Origin: UBA7672 sp965279085
Lineage (GTDB): Bacteria; Pseudomonadota; Alphaproteobacteria; Caulobacterales; Hyphomonadaceae
Assembly: GCA_965279085.1 (NCBI GenBank)
Contig: OZ257149.1
Span: forward strand, 3,472,001 to 3,536,000
Direction: 5' to 3'
DNA: 64,000 bases
The position numbers were made by a program, and so were the translations under genes. The notes beneath the pieces were generated by a model. It had not been told where the DNA came from. It did not search any database and saw nothing but the letters and a program-made list of their open reading frames with translations. Within the stretch, counting starts at the first letter, position 1. Each line of letters starts with the position of its first letter. Positions 43,300-51,238 of the stretch are shown piece after piece.

Positions 43300-44394
43300 A
43301 TGAAACGGATCACACAGATGAGGGCGCTGGCCGTAGGCTTGGCGGCTCTGGCTGCCGCGGCGCTTCCGGGTCTGGCGAGCGCGCAGACGACCGCTCCGGC
43401 CGTGCGGCCGGGCTATCAGGTTCCGCGGACATCGGACGGCAGGCCGGACCTCAGCGGCGTGTGGACAAATGCCAGCTCGACGAACCTCGAGCGGTCGCGG
43501 AACCTCGGTGATCAGCTGATCTACACGAACGAGGAAATGGCGAAGATCGAAAAGGATACCTTCGCCCGCAACGCCCGCCAGAATGCGCAGACGCCAAAGG
43601 AAGTGCAGGAGAACTGGACCCAGATCGCGCGTGGCCCCGACACCCTCGACGAATGCCGTTCGGGATCGCGCGGCCCCGCCTGCGGTTACAACGCCGGCTG
43701 GACGGATCCGGGCGACTGGGTGATGCGGGTAAACGGGCAGGGCCGGACGTCGCTGATCACCTATCCGAAGAATGGCCGCATCCCGGCGCGCATCGTGGGA
43801 TCGGATACGGGCAGGGCCCGGGTCGTCACGTCGAGCGAGGAAGACACGACGCGCGGCGCGGCCGACAATCCCGAGGACCGTTCGCTGGGCGAGCGCTGCA
43901 TCATGAGCTTCGGCGTTTCGTCAGGGCCGATCATGACCGACCAGCTCTACAACAATACCTACCAGTTCGTTCAGACGGGCGACCATTTCGTCATCTGGGT
44001 CGAGATGGTTCACGACGCTCGGATCGTGAAGATGGGCGCCAAGCACCGCACGGATGGCATCAAGCCGTGGATGGGCGATTCCATCGGCTGGTGGGAAGGC
44101 GACACGCTGGTGGTCGAGACCATCGACTACAATCCGAAGCAGAACCTCCGCGGCGGCGGACCGAACCTCAAGCTCACCGAACGCTTCACGCGCGTTGCGG
44201 AGGATCGGCTGCACTATGCCTTCGATGTGCGGGATCCGCAGACCTGGGCCGAGCCCTGGGGCGGCGAGTATGAGTTCGCGGCGGTTGATGGCGCGGTGTA
44301 TGAGTACGCCTGTCACGAAGGGAACTACGGCCTGTCCGGAATTCTCTCCGGCGCGCGGGCGGACGACGCAAAGGCGGTTCCCGTCAAGAAGTAG
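43300..44394 (+). CDS. Secreted protein of unknown function
   Basis: 364 residues, ATG at 43300 with GGGAGG upstream. Signal peptide ends near LASAQ. The mature protein starts with RTSDGRPDLSGVW, a motif seen at the N-terminus of a large family of uncharacterised secreted proteins of environmental bacteria, and contains GDSIGWWEGDTLVVET and YACHEGNYGL. Trp/Gly-rich beta structure. No enzymatic motif found. It is convergent with the MBL hydrolase gene. Confidence 0.8.
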   Translation: MKRITQMRALAVGLAALAAAALPGLASAQTTAPAVRPGYQVPRTSDGRPDLSGVWTNASSTNLERSRNLGDQLIYTNEEMAKIEKDTFARNARQNAQTPKEVQENWTQIARGPDTLDECRSGSRGPACGYNAGWTDPGDWVMRVNGQGRTSLITYPKNGRIPARIVGSDTGRARVVTSSEEDTTRGAADNPEDRSLGERCIMSFGVSSGPIMTDQLYNNTYQFVQTGDHFVIWVEMVHDARIVKMGAKHRTDGIKPWMGDSIGWWEGDTLVVETIDYNPKQNLRGGGPNLKLTERFTRVAEDRLHYAFDVRDPQTWAEPWGGEYEFAAVDGAVYEYACHEGNYGLSGILSGARADDAKAVPVKK

Positions 44395-44403
44395 GTGGCG
44401 GGA

Positions 44404-45138
44404 TCAGGTGTGCCGCTTGGCCGACTTCTGGTCGTAGGCGTTGCCTTCGCGCTTCTCCGCGCCCGCGTAGCCGGTCAGCTGGTCGGCCACGAACGGATTG
44501 GTGCGGCGCTCCTGCCCGAAGGTCGAGGTGGAGCCGTGGCCTGGCACGAACGTCATGTCGTCGCCAAGCGGCCATAGCTTCTCAGTGATGGAGTCGATCA
44601 GCTGTTGGTGATTGCCGCGCGGAAAATCGGTGCGGCCGATCGAGCCCTGGAACAGTACGTCGCCGACAAAGGCGATCTTCGCGTCACGATTGTGGATCAC
44701 GACATGGCCGGGCGTGTGGCCGGGCGTGTGGGCGACATCGAACTTCACGCCCTCGAGTTCCAGCACGTCGCCATCTTCGAGATAGCGGTCGGGTGTGACG
44801 TTCTTCAAGCCGGTGAGGCCATAGCGCTGGGCCGAGCTTTCGATCTGGTCGAGCCAGAACTGGTCATCCTTGTGCGGCCCGATCACAGGAACGCCTGTGC
44901 GCTCGCGGATTTCATACGCGGCGCCGGCATGATCGAGGTGGCCGTGCGTGAGCCACATCTCCTTCAGCGTCAGGCCGAAATGCTCCAGCGCGCCCATCAG
45001 CGTATCGGTGTCGCCACCCGGATCCACGAGCACGGCGTGCTTGGTGGCGGTGTCCCAGATCAGCGAGCAGTTCTGCTGCAGCGGGGTCACCGGCACGATG
45101 CGAATCTGGAGTTTCGTTTCGGGGCGGGCATCTGTCAT
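44404..45138 (-). CDS. MBL-fold metallo-hydrolase (glyoxalase II-like)
   Basis: 244 residues. Metal-binding THGHLDH (H65, H67, D69, H70), later HTPGHTPGH and FVPGHG supply the remaining ligands, giving a binuclear site. QNCSLIWD and FVGDVLFQGSIGRTD are typical of glyoxalase II-like thioesterases that hydrolyse glutathione thioesters or related compounds. Short for true GloB and lacking its C-terminal glutathione domain, so specificity is open. Confidence 0.9.
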   Translation of the reverse strand: MTDARPETKLQIRIVPVTPLQQNCSLIWDTATKHAVLVDPGGDTDTLMGALEHFGLTLKEMWLTHGHLDHAGAAYEIRERTGVPVIGPHKDDQFWLDQIESSAQRYGLTGLKNVTPDRYLEDGDVLELEGVKFDVAHTPGHTPGHVVIHNRDAKIAFVGDVLFQGSIGRTDFPRGNHQQLIDSITEKLWPLGDDMTFVPGHGSTSTFGQERRTNPFVADQLTGYAGAEKREGNAYDQKSAKRHT

Positions 45139-45258
45139 GCGCCCTAGATGACGATGGCCCGGGCCCGATGCAAGCGGGTTTCAGCCCGGACTGCCTTGGG
45201 ATGCTAGCAATTGGTGCGTTTCCGTGATCAGCTTTCACCGCTTCGGTGGGGAGTTATC

Positions 45259-45765
45259 ATGAAAACGGCTCTGGCCCTTCTTGCGGCCTTGTTCCTCTAC
45301 GTCGCGGGATCACAACCCGCGGACGCACAAACGCGGACGGTGCGCCATCCGGCGAGCGCCAGTCCGGCGCTGACTGTCGATCTGCCGGGCGGCTGGACCA
45401 CCAGCATCGATCCCGACAACAACCTGATCATTGTCTCGCCCAACACCGGGGCGGCTTTCTCGCTGACGCTGACGCAGGACGAGCCCGGCTACACGCTGGA
45501 CCGGTTCGCGCGGGAAGCTCTTGGCGTCGCGCAGGCTTATGACATCAAGCCGGCCGGAGCGGAGATGATCCCGCCGTTCACGGGCAGTCTCTACTTCGCG
45601 AAGATGAAACCCGACGGCGGCCAGGCGCTCGATCTCAAGATGATCATCACCAAGGTCGATGCGGACAAGATCGCCAGCGCGACGCTCATCTCGGGTCCGG
45701 GCACATCGGCCGAGGAGAAGGCGATGGGCGAGATGATCCTGAAGACAGTCCGGGTCGTCCGCTAG
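45259..45765 (+). CDS. Secreted hypothetical protein
   Basis: 168 residues from the ATG at 45259 (GGGGAG upstream). Signal peptide cleaved near PADAQ. The mature region has a PsbP/MOG1-like look (VDLPGGWTTSIDPDNNLIIVSP, ending GEMILKTVRV), that is, a single alpha/beta domain handling small-molecule or protein contacts. Function unknown. Confidence 0.72.
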   Translation: MKTALALLAALFLYVAGSQPADAQTRTVRHPASASPALTVDLPGGWTTSIDPDNNLIIVSPNTGAAFSLTLTQDEPGYTLDRFAREALGVAQAYDIKPAGAEMIPPFTGSLYFAKMKPDGGQALDLKMIITKVDADKIASATLISGPGTSAEEKAMGEMILKTVRVVR

Positions 45766-45771
45766 CGGAAG

Positions 45772-46905
45772 CTAGTGCGCCCGGCGTTTGCGGACGCCGT
45801 TGTAGGCGGGACCGGCGGGGTTCTCGTTCAGCACCTGCGCGCGCAGCGATGTGAGTGTCAGGCGAGTTTCCTCGAGGCGTTCCAGCTTGGCGGCCAGGCT
45901 TTCGCACTGGTTATAGGACAGGCGCTTCATCTCGCGGCGGCCGAGGCTGACGGTTTCGAGGATGATGCCCGAGACCAGGCTGATGCCGGCCAGAACCGCC
46001 AGCGTCCCGCACAGGAAGGCGGTGGGGAAGCGCGGCACGAGGCCGGTGGCCAGGAACTCGCCGATGATCGGGAAGCCGAGGGCCAGGGCTGCCAGCATGA
46101 TCGTGCCCGAGAGCGCGCCGAAGAACAGCAGCGGACGCTCGTCGCGCATCAGGCGGCCGATGGTACCGAGGATGCGGAAGCCGTCGCGGATGGTCGAGAG
46201 CTTCGACACCGATCCCACCCGGCGGGCGCCATAGGGCGTCTGCACTTCGGCGGTGATCATGTCGAGTTCGAGTGCGTGGACGGTGAGTTCGGTTTCCGTC
46301 TCGAAGCCTGAAGCAAGAGCCGGATAGGATTTCACAAAACGCCGCGAGAAGGCGCGATAGCCCGACAGCATGTCGGTGAAACGGTCGCCAAAGATCCACG
46401 AGACAAGACCGGTCAGCATCTTGTTGCCGAAGCGGTGGCCCGGACGGTAGGCGGCTTTCTCTTCCGTGATCCGCGCGCCGACAACCAAGTCGGCCTGCGT
46501 TTCGATCAGGCGCGTGATGAGGCGAGGAGCCGAGGCGGCGTCGTAGGTGCCATCGCCATCGACCATCAGATAGACGTCGGCTTCGATGTCCGAGAACATC
46601 CGCCGGACGACGTGACCCTTGCCCTGCAGCGGCTCTCTACGAACGATCGCGCCGGCTTCGCGGGCGACGGTGGAGGTGTTGTCGTGGGAGTTGTTGTCGT
46701 AGACGAAGATGCGGGCGTGGGGCAGTGCGATGCGGAAGGATTTCACCACGTCGCCGATGGCGGCGGCTTCGTTGTAGCACGGGATCAGCACCGCGATGTC
46801 GAGGTGGCGGATCGCCGGAGAGATCTGCTGTCCGACAGCGTGGAGAGCAGCTTCAGCGGCGGCGAGGCGCGCGTGAATATCCGCGTTGAAATCTACTGGA
46901 GGCAT
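45772..46905 (-). CDS. GT2 glycosyltransferase (polyprenyl-phosphate sugar synthase-like)
   Basis: 377 residues. GT-A domain with VLIPCYNEAAAIGDVV, nucleotide-sugar/metal motif DGDGTYD, and DMLSGYRAFSRRF, followed by two C-terminal membrane helices (about 270-330). Predicted to transfer a sugar from an NDP-sugar to a polyprenyl phosphate or similar lipid. The product could serve the GT39 enzyme elsewhere in the window, but this is inference. Ribosome site is poor. Confidence 0.87.
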   Translation of the reverse strand: MPPVDFNADIHARLAAAEAALHAVGQQISPAIRHLDIAVLIPCYNEAAAIGDVVKSFRIALPHARIFVYDNNSHDNTSTVAREAGAIVRREPLQGKGHVVRRMFSDIEADVYLMVDGDGTYDAASAPRLITRLIETQADLVVGARITEEKAAYRPGHRFGNKMLTGLVSWIFGDRFTDMLSGYRAFSRRFVKSYPALASGFETETELTVHALELDMITAEVQTPYGARRVGSVSKLSTIRDGFRILGTIGRLMRDERPLLFFGALSGTIMLAALALGFPIIGEFLATGLVPRFPTAFLCGTLAVLAGISLVSGIILETVSLGRREMKRLSYNQCESLAAKLERLEETRLTLTSLRAQVLNENPAGPAYNGVRKRRAH

Positions 46906-47015
46906 CGGGGACCCGGTGTTTCAGACCGGCACACGCTGCCATGTGGGGGTAAAGGAATTGGGTAGCGCGCCGCTGAAAATGCGGTGCGATTCTGGAAAGG
47001 TTTCCTTCGGAAGTG

Positions 47016-48176
47016 TTACCCGCGCTTCCGCTCGCTCATCATCTTCGCGAAGCGTTCGAAGAGATAGAACGAATCCTGCGGGCCCGGGCTTGCTTCAGGA
47101 TGGTGCTGGACCGAGATGATCGGCTTGCCGGCGACGGAGAGGCCGCAATTCGTGCCGTCGAAGAGCGAGCGATGGCTTTCGGTGACGCCGGCGGGGAGCG
47201 TGTCGATGTCGACCGTGAAGCCGTGGTTCATCGAGACGATCTCGACCTTGCCGGTGGTGAAGTCCTTCACCGGATGGTTCGCGCCGTGGTGGCCCTGCGG
47301 CATCTTTTTCGTCTTCGCGCCGAGCGCCAGGGCGAGCATCTGGTGGCCGAGGCAGATGCCGAGGATCGGCACGCCATCGGCGATGAGCTTCTTGATCTCG
47401 GGACCGGCATAGATCGCGGTCGCGGCCGGATCGCCCGGACCGTTCGACAGCACGACGCCATCGGGCTTGAGCGCGAGGATGTCTTCGGCCTTCGTCTTGG
47501 CGGGCACGATGGTGACCTTCGCACCGACGGCGGAGAGATTGCGCAGGATGTTCTTCTTCACGCCGTAGTCGATCAGGACGACGTGATATTTTCCGGTGCC
47601 GCCCTTGTTGAAGCCGGCGCCGATCGACCAGAGGCCGTCGGTCGACTCGAAGCTCTGGCCCGACGTGACGTTGATCGCGAGGTCGGCGTTCTCGACGCCT
47701 TTCCAGTCGCGCGCGGCTTTGACGAGGGCGGCGCCGTCGAGCTTGCCCGCGGGATCGAAGGCGATCGCGGATTTCGGCATGCCGAGTTCGCGGATGCGGC
47801 GGGTGAGGGCGCGGGTGTCGACTCCGGACACGCCGATGACGCCGCGTTTCTTCAGCCAGGCGTCGAGCGTGTCGGCGGCGCGCCAGGAGGCCGGAAGGGT
47901 CGGCGGGGCCCTGAACACGGCGCCGCGAGCGCCGGCGGCGCCTTGCGCGGAGGATTCTTCCTGGTCGTCGGCGTTGGCGCCGACGTTGCCGATGTGCGGG
48001 AAGGTGAAGAGGACGATCTGCTCGGCGTAGGACGGGTCGGTCAGGATTTCCTGGTAGCCCGTCATCGCGGTGTTGAAGCAGAGCTCGCCGGCGGCGACGC
48101 CGGTTGCGCCGTGGCCGTGACCCCAGAAGATCGTGCCGTCTTCAAGGGCGATGGCGCCGGTCGGTTTCGTGGTCAT
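47016..48176 (-). CDS. carA: Carbamoyl-phosphate synthase small chain
   Basis: 386 residues. Glutaminase subunit: N-terminal CarA domain (GELCFNTAMTGYQEILTDPSY), then the class I amidotransferase with SNGPGDP, nucleophile GICLGHQ, and the His/Glu pair in QHHPEASPGP. ATG at 48176 with GGAGG. It supplies ammonia to CarB, whose gene is downstream on the same strand but separated by eight intervening genes. Confidence 0.96.
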   Translation of the reverse strand: MTTKPTGAIALEDGTIFWGHGHGATGVAAGELCFNTAMTGYQEILTDPSYAEQIVLFTFPHIGNVGANADDQEESSAQGAAGARGAVFRAPPTLPASWRAADTLDAWLKKRGVIGVSGVDTRALTRRIRELGMPKSAIAFDPAGKLDGAALVKAARDWKGVENADLAINVTSGQSFESTDGLWSIGAGFNKGGTGKYHVVLIDYGVKKNILRNLSAVGAKVTIVPAKTKAEDILALKPDGVVLSNGPGDPAATAIYAGPEIKKLIADGVPILGICLGHQMLALALGAKTKKMPQGHHGANHPVKDFTTGKVEIVSMNHGFTVDIDTLPAGVTESHRSLFDGTNCGLSVAGKPIISVQHHPEASPGPQDSFYLFERFAKMMSERKRG

Positions 48177-48293
48177 GCGGGAGGCCTCCGATTCTACCGG
48201 CGCGACTCGGGTGGGGGGCGCAAACAAACGGACGCTAGGTAGGGGGGTGGGGGCCGGGGGTCAAGCAGCAGGCATGAGGGTGCGACCTCGCTG

Positions 48294-48938
48294 TCAGGCA
48301 GCAAGGCAATCGGCAGTCGGCAATGGGCAATCGAGGGCGAATTCCGGCGGTCCGCGCGCATGCGTGCGGCCCCTTCCGTCTCGCGACGAAGACGTCGCGA
48401 TCCACCTTCCCCGCCTTTGGCGGTGGAGGACTTCAAGGCGTTGCGCGATGTCCTGCCCCGGTCGCAGGCTGGGGAAGGTGGATCGATGCGAAGCATCGAG
48501 ACAGAAGGGGCTGACGGCGCGAAGCGACGGCGGAAGCTCGTCCCGCTCGCGCAGGAGCTTCGCCGCGCGCAGCTGCGCGAGACGCTCGGCGTCGTCGAAG
48601 CGCGCGGCGAGGCCGCCGAAGCGGCGCCAGCAGGCGGCGAGGTCGCGGTCGGAATGATGTAGCAGCTTCACTGGACGCCACATGCGAGCGCGGTGGGGAA
48701 GGTCTGCGATCTCGCAGGCGCGAAGATAGATGAGGAGGTCGAGCTTGGACCGGGCGTCGAGCAAAGCCTGGGAGACGAGTGCGCAGTTGGCGGGGTCGTC
48801 CTCCATCCAGAGGCGTGAGTCCTCGTCTTCGAACAGGCGCATCGCTTCGTTGAGGATATCGACGAGGTTCGTCTCCACCGCCATGGCTGGGCGGAGGGTC
48901 CAGAGGATCCAGAGGATGATCTGCGACAGCTCGTACAT
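48294..48938 (-). CDS. Hypothetical protein whose C-terminus is encoded by a palindromic repeat
   Basis: 214 residues from the ATG at 48938. The N-terminal two thirds look like a real helical protein (ETNLVDILNEAMRLFEDED, LVSQALLDARSKLDLLIYL). From about residue 143 the frame enters repeat element B and becomes Arg/Ser-rich, low-complexity sequence. The true ancestral stop was probably lost by repeat insertion. A TATACT box 7 nt before the ATG suggests a leaderless mRNA. No family recognised. Confidence 0.6.
   Translation of the reverse strand: MYELSQIILWILWTLRPAMAVETNLVDILNEAMRLFEDEDSRLWMEDDPANCALVSQALLDARSKLDLLIYLRACEIADLPHRARMWRPVKLLHHSDRDLAACWRRFGGLAARFDDAERLAQLRAAKLLRERDELPPSLRAVSPFCLDASHRSTFPSLRPGQDIAQRLEVLHRQRRGRWIATSSSRDGRGRTHARGPPEFALDCPLPTADCLAA
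48369..48511. repeat. Palindromic intergenic repeat, element B (complete inverted pair)
   Basis: Left arm 48369-48414 and right arm 48471-48511 are inverted versions of one unit: GGGGAAGGTGGAT, a stem-loop, then AGAC and a GGGGC end. Stems differ: TCGCGAC/GTCGCGA in the left arm, TCGATGC/GCATCGA in the right. Overlaps the 3' end of the hypothetical gene at 48294-48938. Confidence 0.8.
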
Positions 48939-48945
48939 AAGGGGC

Positions 48946-48951
48946 AGTATA
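48946..48951 (-). promoter_or_regulatory. -10 box for a leaderless transcript
   Basis: TATACT on the minus strand, with 7 nt between its end and the ATG at 48938, so transcription would begin at or next to the start codon. No clear -35 is seen; three direct repeats lie 47-138 bp upstream of the ATG (48985-49076). Confidence 0.45.
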
Positions 48952-48984
48952 CGGCTGGCCGAATGCCCTGCGGGATTGAAACAG

Positions 48985-49076
48985 CTGCGTCCTACAGTTT
49001 GCGCGGCTAGTCCGCTGAAATCAGGCGGGATGTTTTTCCTGCGTCCTACAGTCAGGATACGGCTGTTTCCCACAGT
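48985..49076. repeat. Three spaced 14-bp direct repeats upstream of the leaderless gene
   Basis: CTGCGTCCTACAGT occurs at 48985-48998 and 49039-49052, and a variant CTGTTTCCCACAGT at 49063-49076. All have the same orientation. The variant is itself near-palindromic (CTGT..ACAG). Placement just upstream of a promoter suggests a regulator operator; I do not recognise the regulator. Confidence 0.6.
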
Positions 49077-49083
49077 TGAGGCC

Positions 49084-49252
49084 GCCCCCACCGTCTCGCG
49101 ACTTCGTCGCGATCCACCTCCCCCGCGCTTCGCACGGGGGAGGAAAGGCGCCGGCGCGTGCGGCGACGCTGGTGCATGTTCAGCGTTCGGATTTCCTCCT
49201 CCGCCGAAGGCGGGGGAGGTGGATCGGCGCGGAGCGCCGAGACGGTGGGGGC
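49084..49252. repeat. Palindromic intergenic repeat, element C (complete inverted pair)
   Basis: Left arm 49084-49124 and right arm 49212-49252 are inverted copies of the unit found in element B. The left arm stem is TCGCGAC-GAA-GTCGCGA (minus-strand reading), the right arm stem TCGGCGC-GGA-GCGCCGA, both framed by GGGGGAGGTGGA and GACGGTGGGGGC. The interior of about 87 bp contains a further CCCCCG..CGGGGG hairpin. Confidence 0.82.
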
Positions 49253-49283
49253 AGCCACAAGCGGATGAAGCCCCCGCTTCAGC

Positions 49284-49565
49284 CTAGACGAGCGTGCGGT
49301 GCTCTTCTGTCGCTTGCGCTTCATACAGCGCGACCATTTCGGCAGCGACGCCGAGGTCTTCTTCCAGAGCTGGTCGGGCGATGCTGTTGAAGGGCAGGCC
49401 GGTTTCGAGCGTTTCCATGATCTGCCGGTATTGGTCGCGCCAGTAGGTCAGGTTCTCCTGCGCGCTGGCGCCGACGAAGGAACGCAGACGGCGATGAGCG
49501 CCGCGTGCGGCGATGGCGTGAGCGCGTTGTTCGACGCTTCTGGAAACAGTCGAGCTTGAGTGCAT
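49284..49565 (-). CDS. Small hypothetical protein
   Basis: 93 residues from the ATG at 49565. Helical composition (ENLTYWRDQYRQIMETLE, EEDLGVAAEMVALYEAQ) with a basic N-terminal third. No signal or membrane segment. It sits next to repeat element C and downstream of the nitroreductase. Family unknown; existence moderately supported by amino-acid composition. Confidence 0.5.
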   Translation of the reverse strand: MHSSSTVSRSVEQRAHAIAARGAHRRLRSFVGASAQENLTYWRDQYRQIMETLETGLPFNSIARPALEEDLGVAAEMVALYEAQATEEHRTLV

Positions 49566-49751
49566 GTCGTGTCTCGGCCTTCCATGTCCTGTGTTCAATC
49601 AGCAGACAGTGGAGTTCGAGATAGGGTTCGGGCGATGCGCGGCGACAAAAAACGGCGTGAACAATTGGACAGTAACCAATCCAGGCTGGTTGCTGGCCTG
49701 TTTCGCGTGCTTCCGCATGTTTCTTGAGCAGTCGTGGTCGCTCGTGGAGCG

Positions 49752-50393
49752 TCAGCCTGTCCAGCGGGTCGCCTTGTTGGCGACTGTGGGGCGCTGGCGT
49801 TCCACGGGCTGTTCCCGTGCCGTGCCGAGATAGATGAAGCCGGCAACCTGTTCGTGGCCGGTCATGCCGAGGGCGGCGTGGACTTGGCTGTCGAAGGCGG
49901 CGTCTTCGGTGATCCACACGGCGGCCCAGCCCATCGCGTTGGCGGCGATGAGCAGGTTCTGGCAGAGCGCTCCGGAAGAGAGCTGCTGTTCCCAGACGGG
50001 CGTCTTCTTCGGATCGTGATGGTTGGGAGACGATATCACGGCGAGGATGACGGGCGCGCGGAGCGGGAGCTTCATCTCGTCGGCGAGCTTTTCATCGGTG
50101 GTGTCGGGTGCACGGAGCTTGCGGGCGGCGGCGAAGATTTCGCCGAGCTTCGCGCGGGCCTCACCCTCGATAATGAGGACGCGCCAGGGCTCGAGCTTGC
50201 GGTGATCCGGCACGCGCATGGCGAGGCGGAGCATGGCGTCGAGATCGGACGCTGACGGGCCGGGCTCGGCGAGCATCGCGACGGGAGTCGAGCGCCGAAG
50301 CGCGAGCAGGTTCAGCGTGTCCGGACTTGGGTGCGCTGGCTCAAGCGGTAATCCGAATTCCGGTTCGGGCGGAAGGTCGGGCTTGATCGGCAT
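49752..50393 (-). CDS. Nitroreductase family protein (YdjA-like)
   Basis: 213 residues. FMN-binding nitroreductase fold: LNLLALRRST at the start, RVPDHRKLEPWRVLII for FMN phosphate contacts, and AMGWAAVWITED near the dimer interface, which is closest to the small YdjA type. It reduces an unknown nitro or quinone-like compound with NAD(P)H. Start at 50393 is 2 bp after the stop of the DsbA-like gene, so the two form an operon. Confidence 0.9.
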   Translation of the reverse strand: MPIKPDLPPEPEFGLPLEPAHPSPDTLNLLALRRSTPVAMLAEPGPSASDLDAMLRLAMRVPDHRKLEPWRVLIIEGEARAKLGEIFAAARKLRAPDTTDEKLADEMKLPLRAPVILAVISSPNHHDPKKTPVWEQQLSSGALCQNLLIAANAMGWAAVWITEDAAFDSQVHAALGMTGHEQVAGFIYLGTAREQPVERQRPTVANKATRWTG

Positions 50394-50395
50394 CC

Positions 50396-51106
50396 CTAGT
50401 GCTGTTCGCCGGGGGCGTGGCCGTGGCCGTCATCGGCGGGAGCGACCGCATCGGCAGGCGGGGTGATGGGCGCCGGCGCGACGGGCTGGCCGGAGAGGGC
50501 GGCGTCGATGGCGGCCTTCATCTGCACCCAGCTCTGCGAGAGGTCGGGTTCGTTCATCATGACGCCGTTGACGAAGAAGGTGGGTGTCGAGTTGACGTTG
50601 ATGCTGCGTGCGTAGGTGCCGACATCGTTGACGCGCGTGACGTTCTTCGGATCGGCGATGCAGGCATCGACCTGCGCCGAAGAGAGGCCGAATTTCTCGC
50701 CGAGCGAGCGGAGGGCCGGGATGGAGTCGCCGCGCTGCACGGCGCCGACGATGTCCTGCTGGCGGACGAAGGCTTCGTCGAGCACGGCGAAGTAGTCTTC
50801 CGTGCCGGAGCAGCGTGCGACGGCGAAAATACCGGCGTCGATGGCGCCGTGGATCGCGTATTCGCGGAAGACGAACTTGATCTTGCCGGTGTCGACGTAG
50901 TCGCGCTTGACCTCTTCCCAGAAGGTGTCGTGCCAGTACTTGCAGCCCGGGCAGGTGGGCGAGCCGTATTCGACGACGGTGACCTTGGCGTCCGCCGGGC
51001 CGGCGAAGGCGTCGCCCTCGACGTTGACGATCTTGTCGCGGCCGGCGGGGGCGCAGGCGGCGAGCGCGATGGCGGCGGCGACACCGGCGAGAATCTTGAG
51101 GAACAT
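50396..51106 (-). CDS. DsbA-like thioredoxin-fold lipoprotein
   Basis: 236 residues. Lipoprotein signal with lipobox ALAAC (C18). Active-site C52-P-G-C55 in GSPTCPGCKYW, and cis-Pro in NSTPTFFVNG. Resembles periplasmic DsbA/BdbD-type thiol oxidoreductases. The C-terminus is His/Pro/Ala-rich (DGHGHAPGEQH), possibly metal-binding. In an operon with the nitroreductase downstream. Confidence 0.9.
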   Translation of the reverse strand: MFLKILAGVAAAIALAACAPAGRDKIVNVEGDAFAGPADAKVTVVEYGSPTCPGCKYWHDTFWEEVKRDYVDTGKIKFVFREYAIHGAIDAGIFAVARCSGTEDYFAVLDEAFVRQQDIVGAVQRGDSIPALRSLGEKFGLSSAQVDACIADPKNVTRVNDVGTYARSINVNSTPTFFVNGVMMNEPDLSQSWVQMKAAIDAALSGQPVAPAPITPPADAVAPADDGHGHAPGEQH

Positions 51107-51188
51107 GCAGGGCTCCGGAACTGAACGGGGCGGAACCTAGAGGTTTGAGGGCGTCGGGGGAAGGGCAGGATGTTGCGGCGTTGCGCTT

Positions 51189-51226
51189 CCCCTCCCCCTT
51201 GTGGGGAGGGGTGCAGGGGTGGGGGG
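51189..51226 (+). repeat. 38-bp palindromic repeat, downstream copy
   Basis: CCCCTCCCCCTTGTGGGGAG begins the palindrome, followed by GGG-T-GCAGGGGTGGGGGG. Starts right of the DsbA-like gene's upstream region and ends 12 bp before the DUF559 stop codon. Confidence 0.85.
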
Positions 51227-51238
51227 TCGTGCAGCGGT

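Noticed and set aside
47013..48242. 409-residue plus-strand frame
   Set aside because: Antisense to carA, which has all catalytic motifs.
48985..49076. CRISPR-like array
   Set aside because: Only three 14-bp repeats with unequal spacing (54 and 24 bp) and one divergent copy; no cas genes.
49566..49751. Possible small gene between the hypothetical and nitroreductase genes
   Set aside because: No frame longer than about 60 residues with plausible composition; looks like a promoter region.
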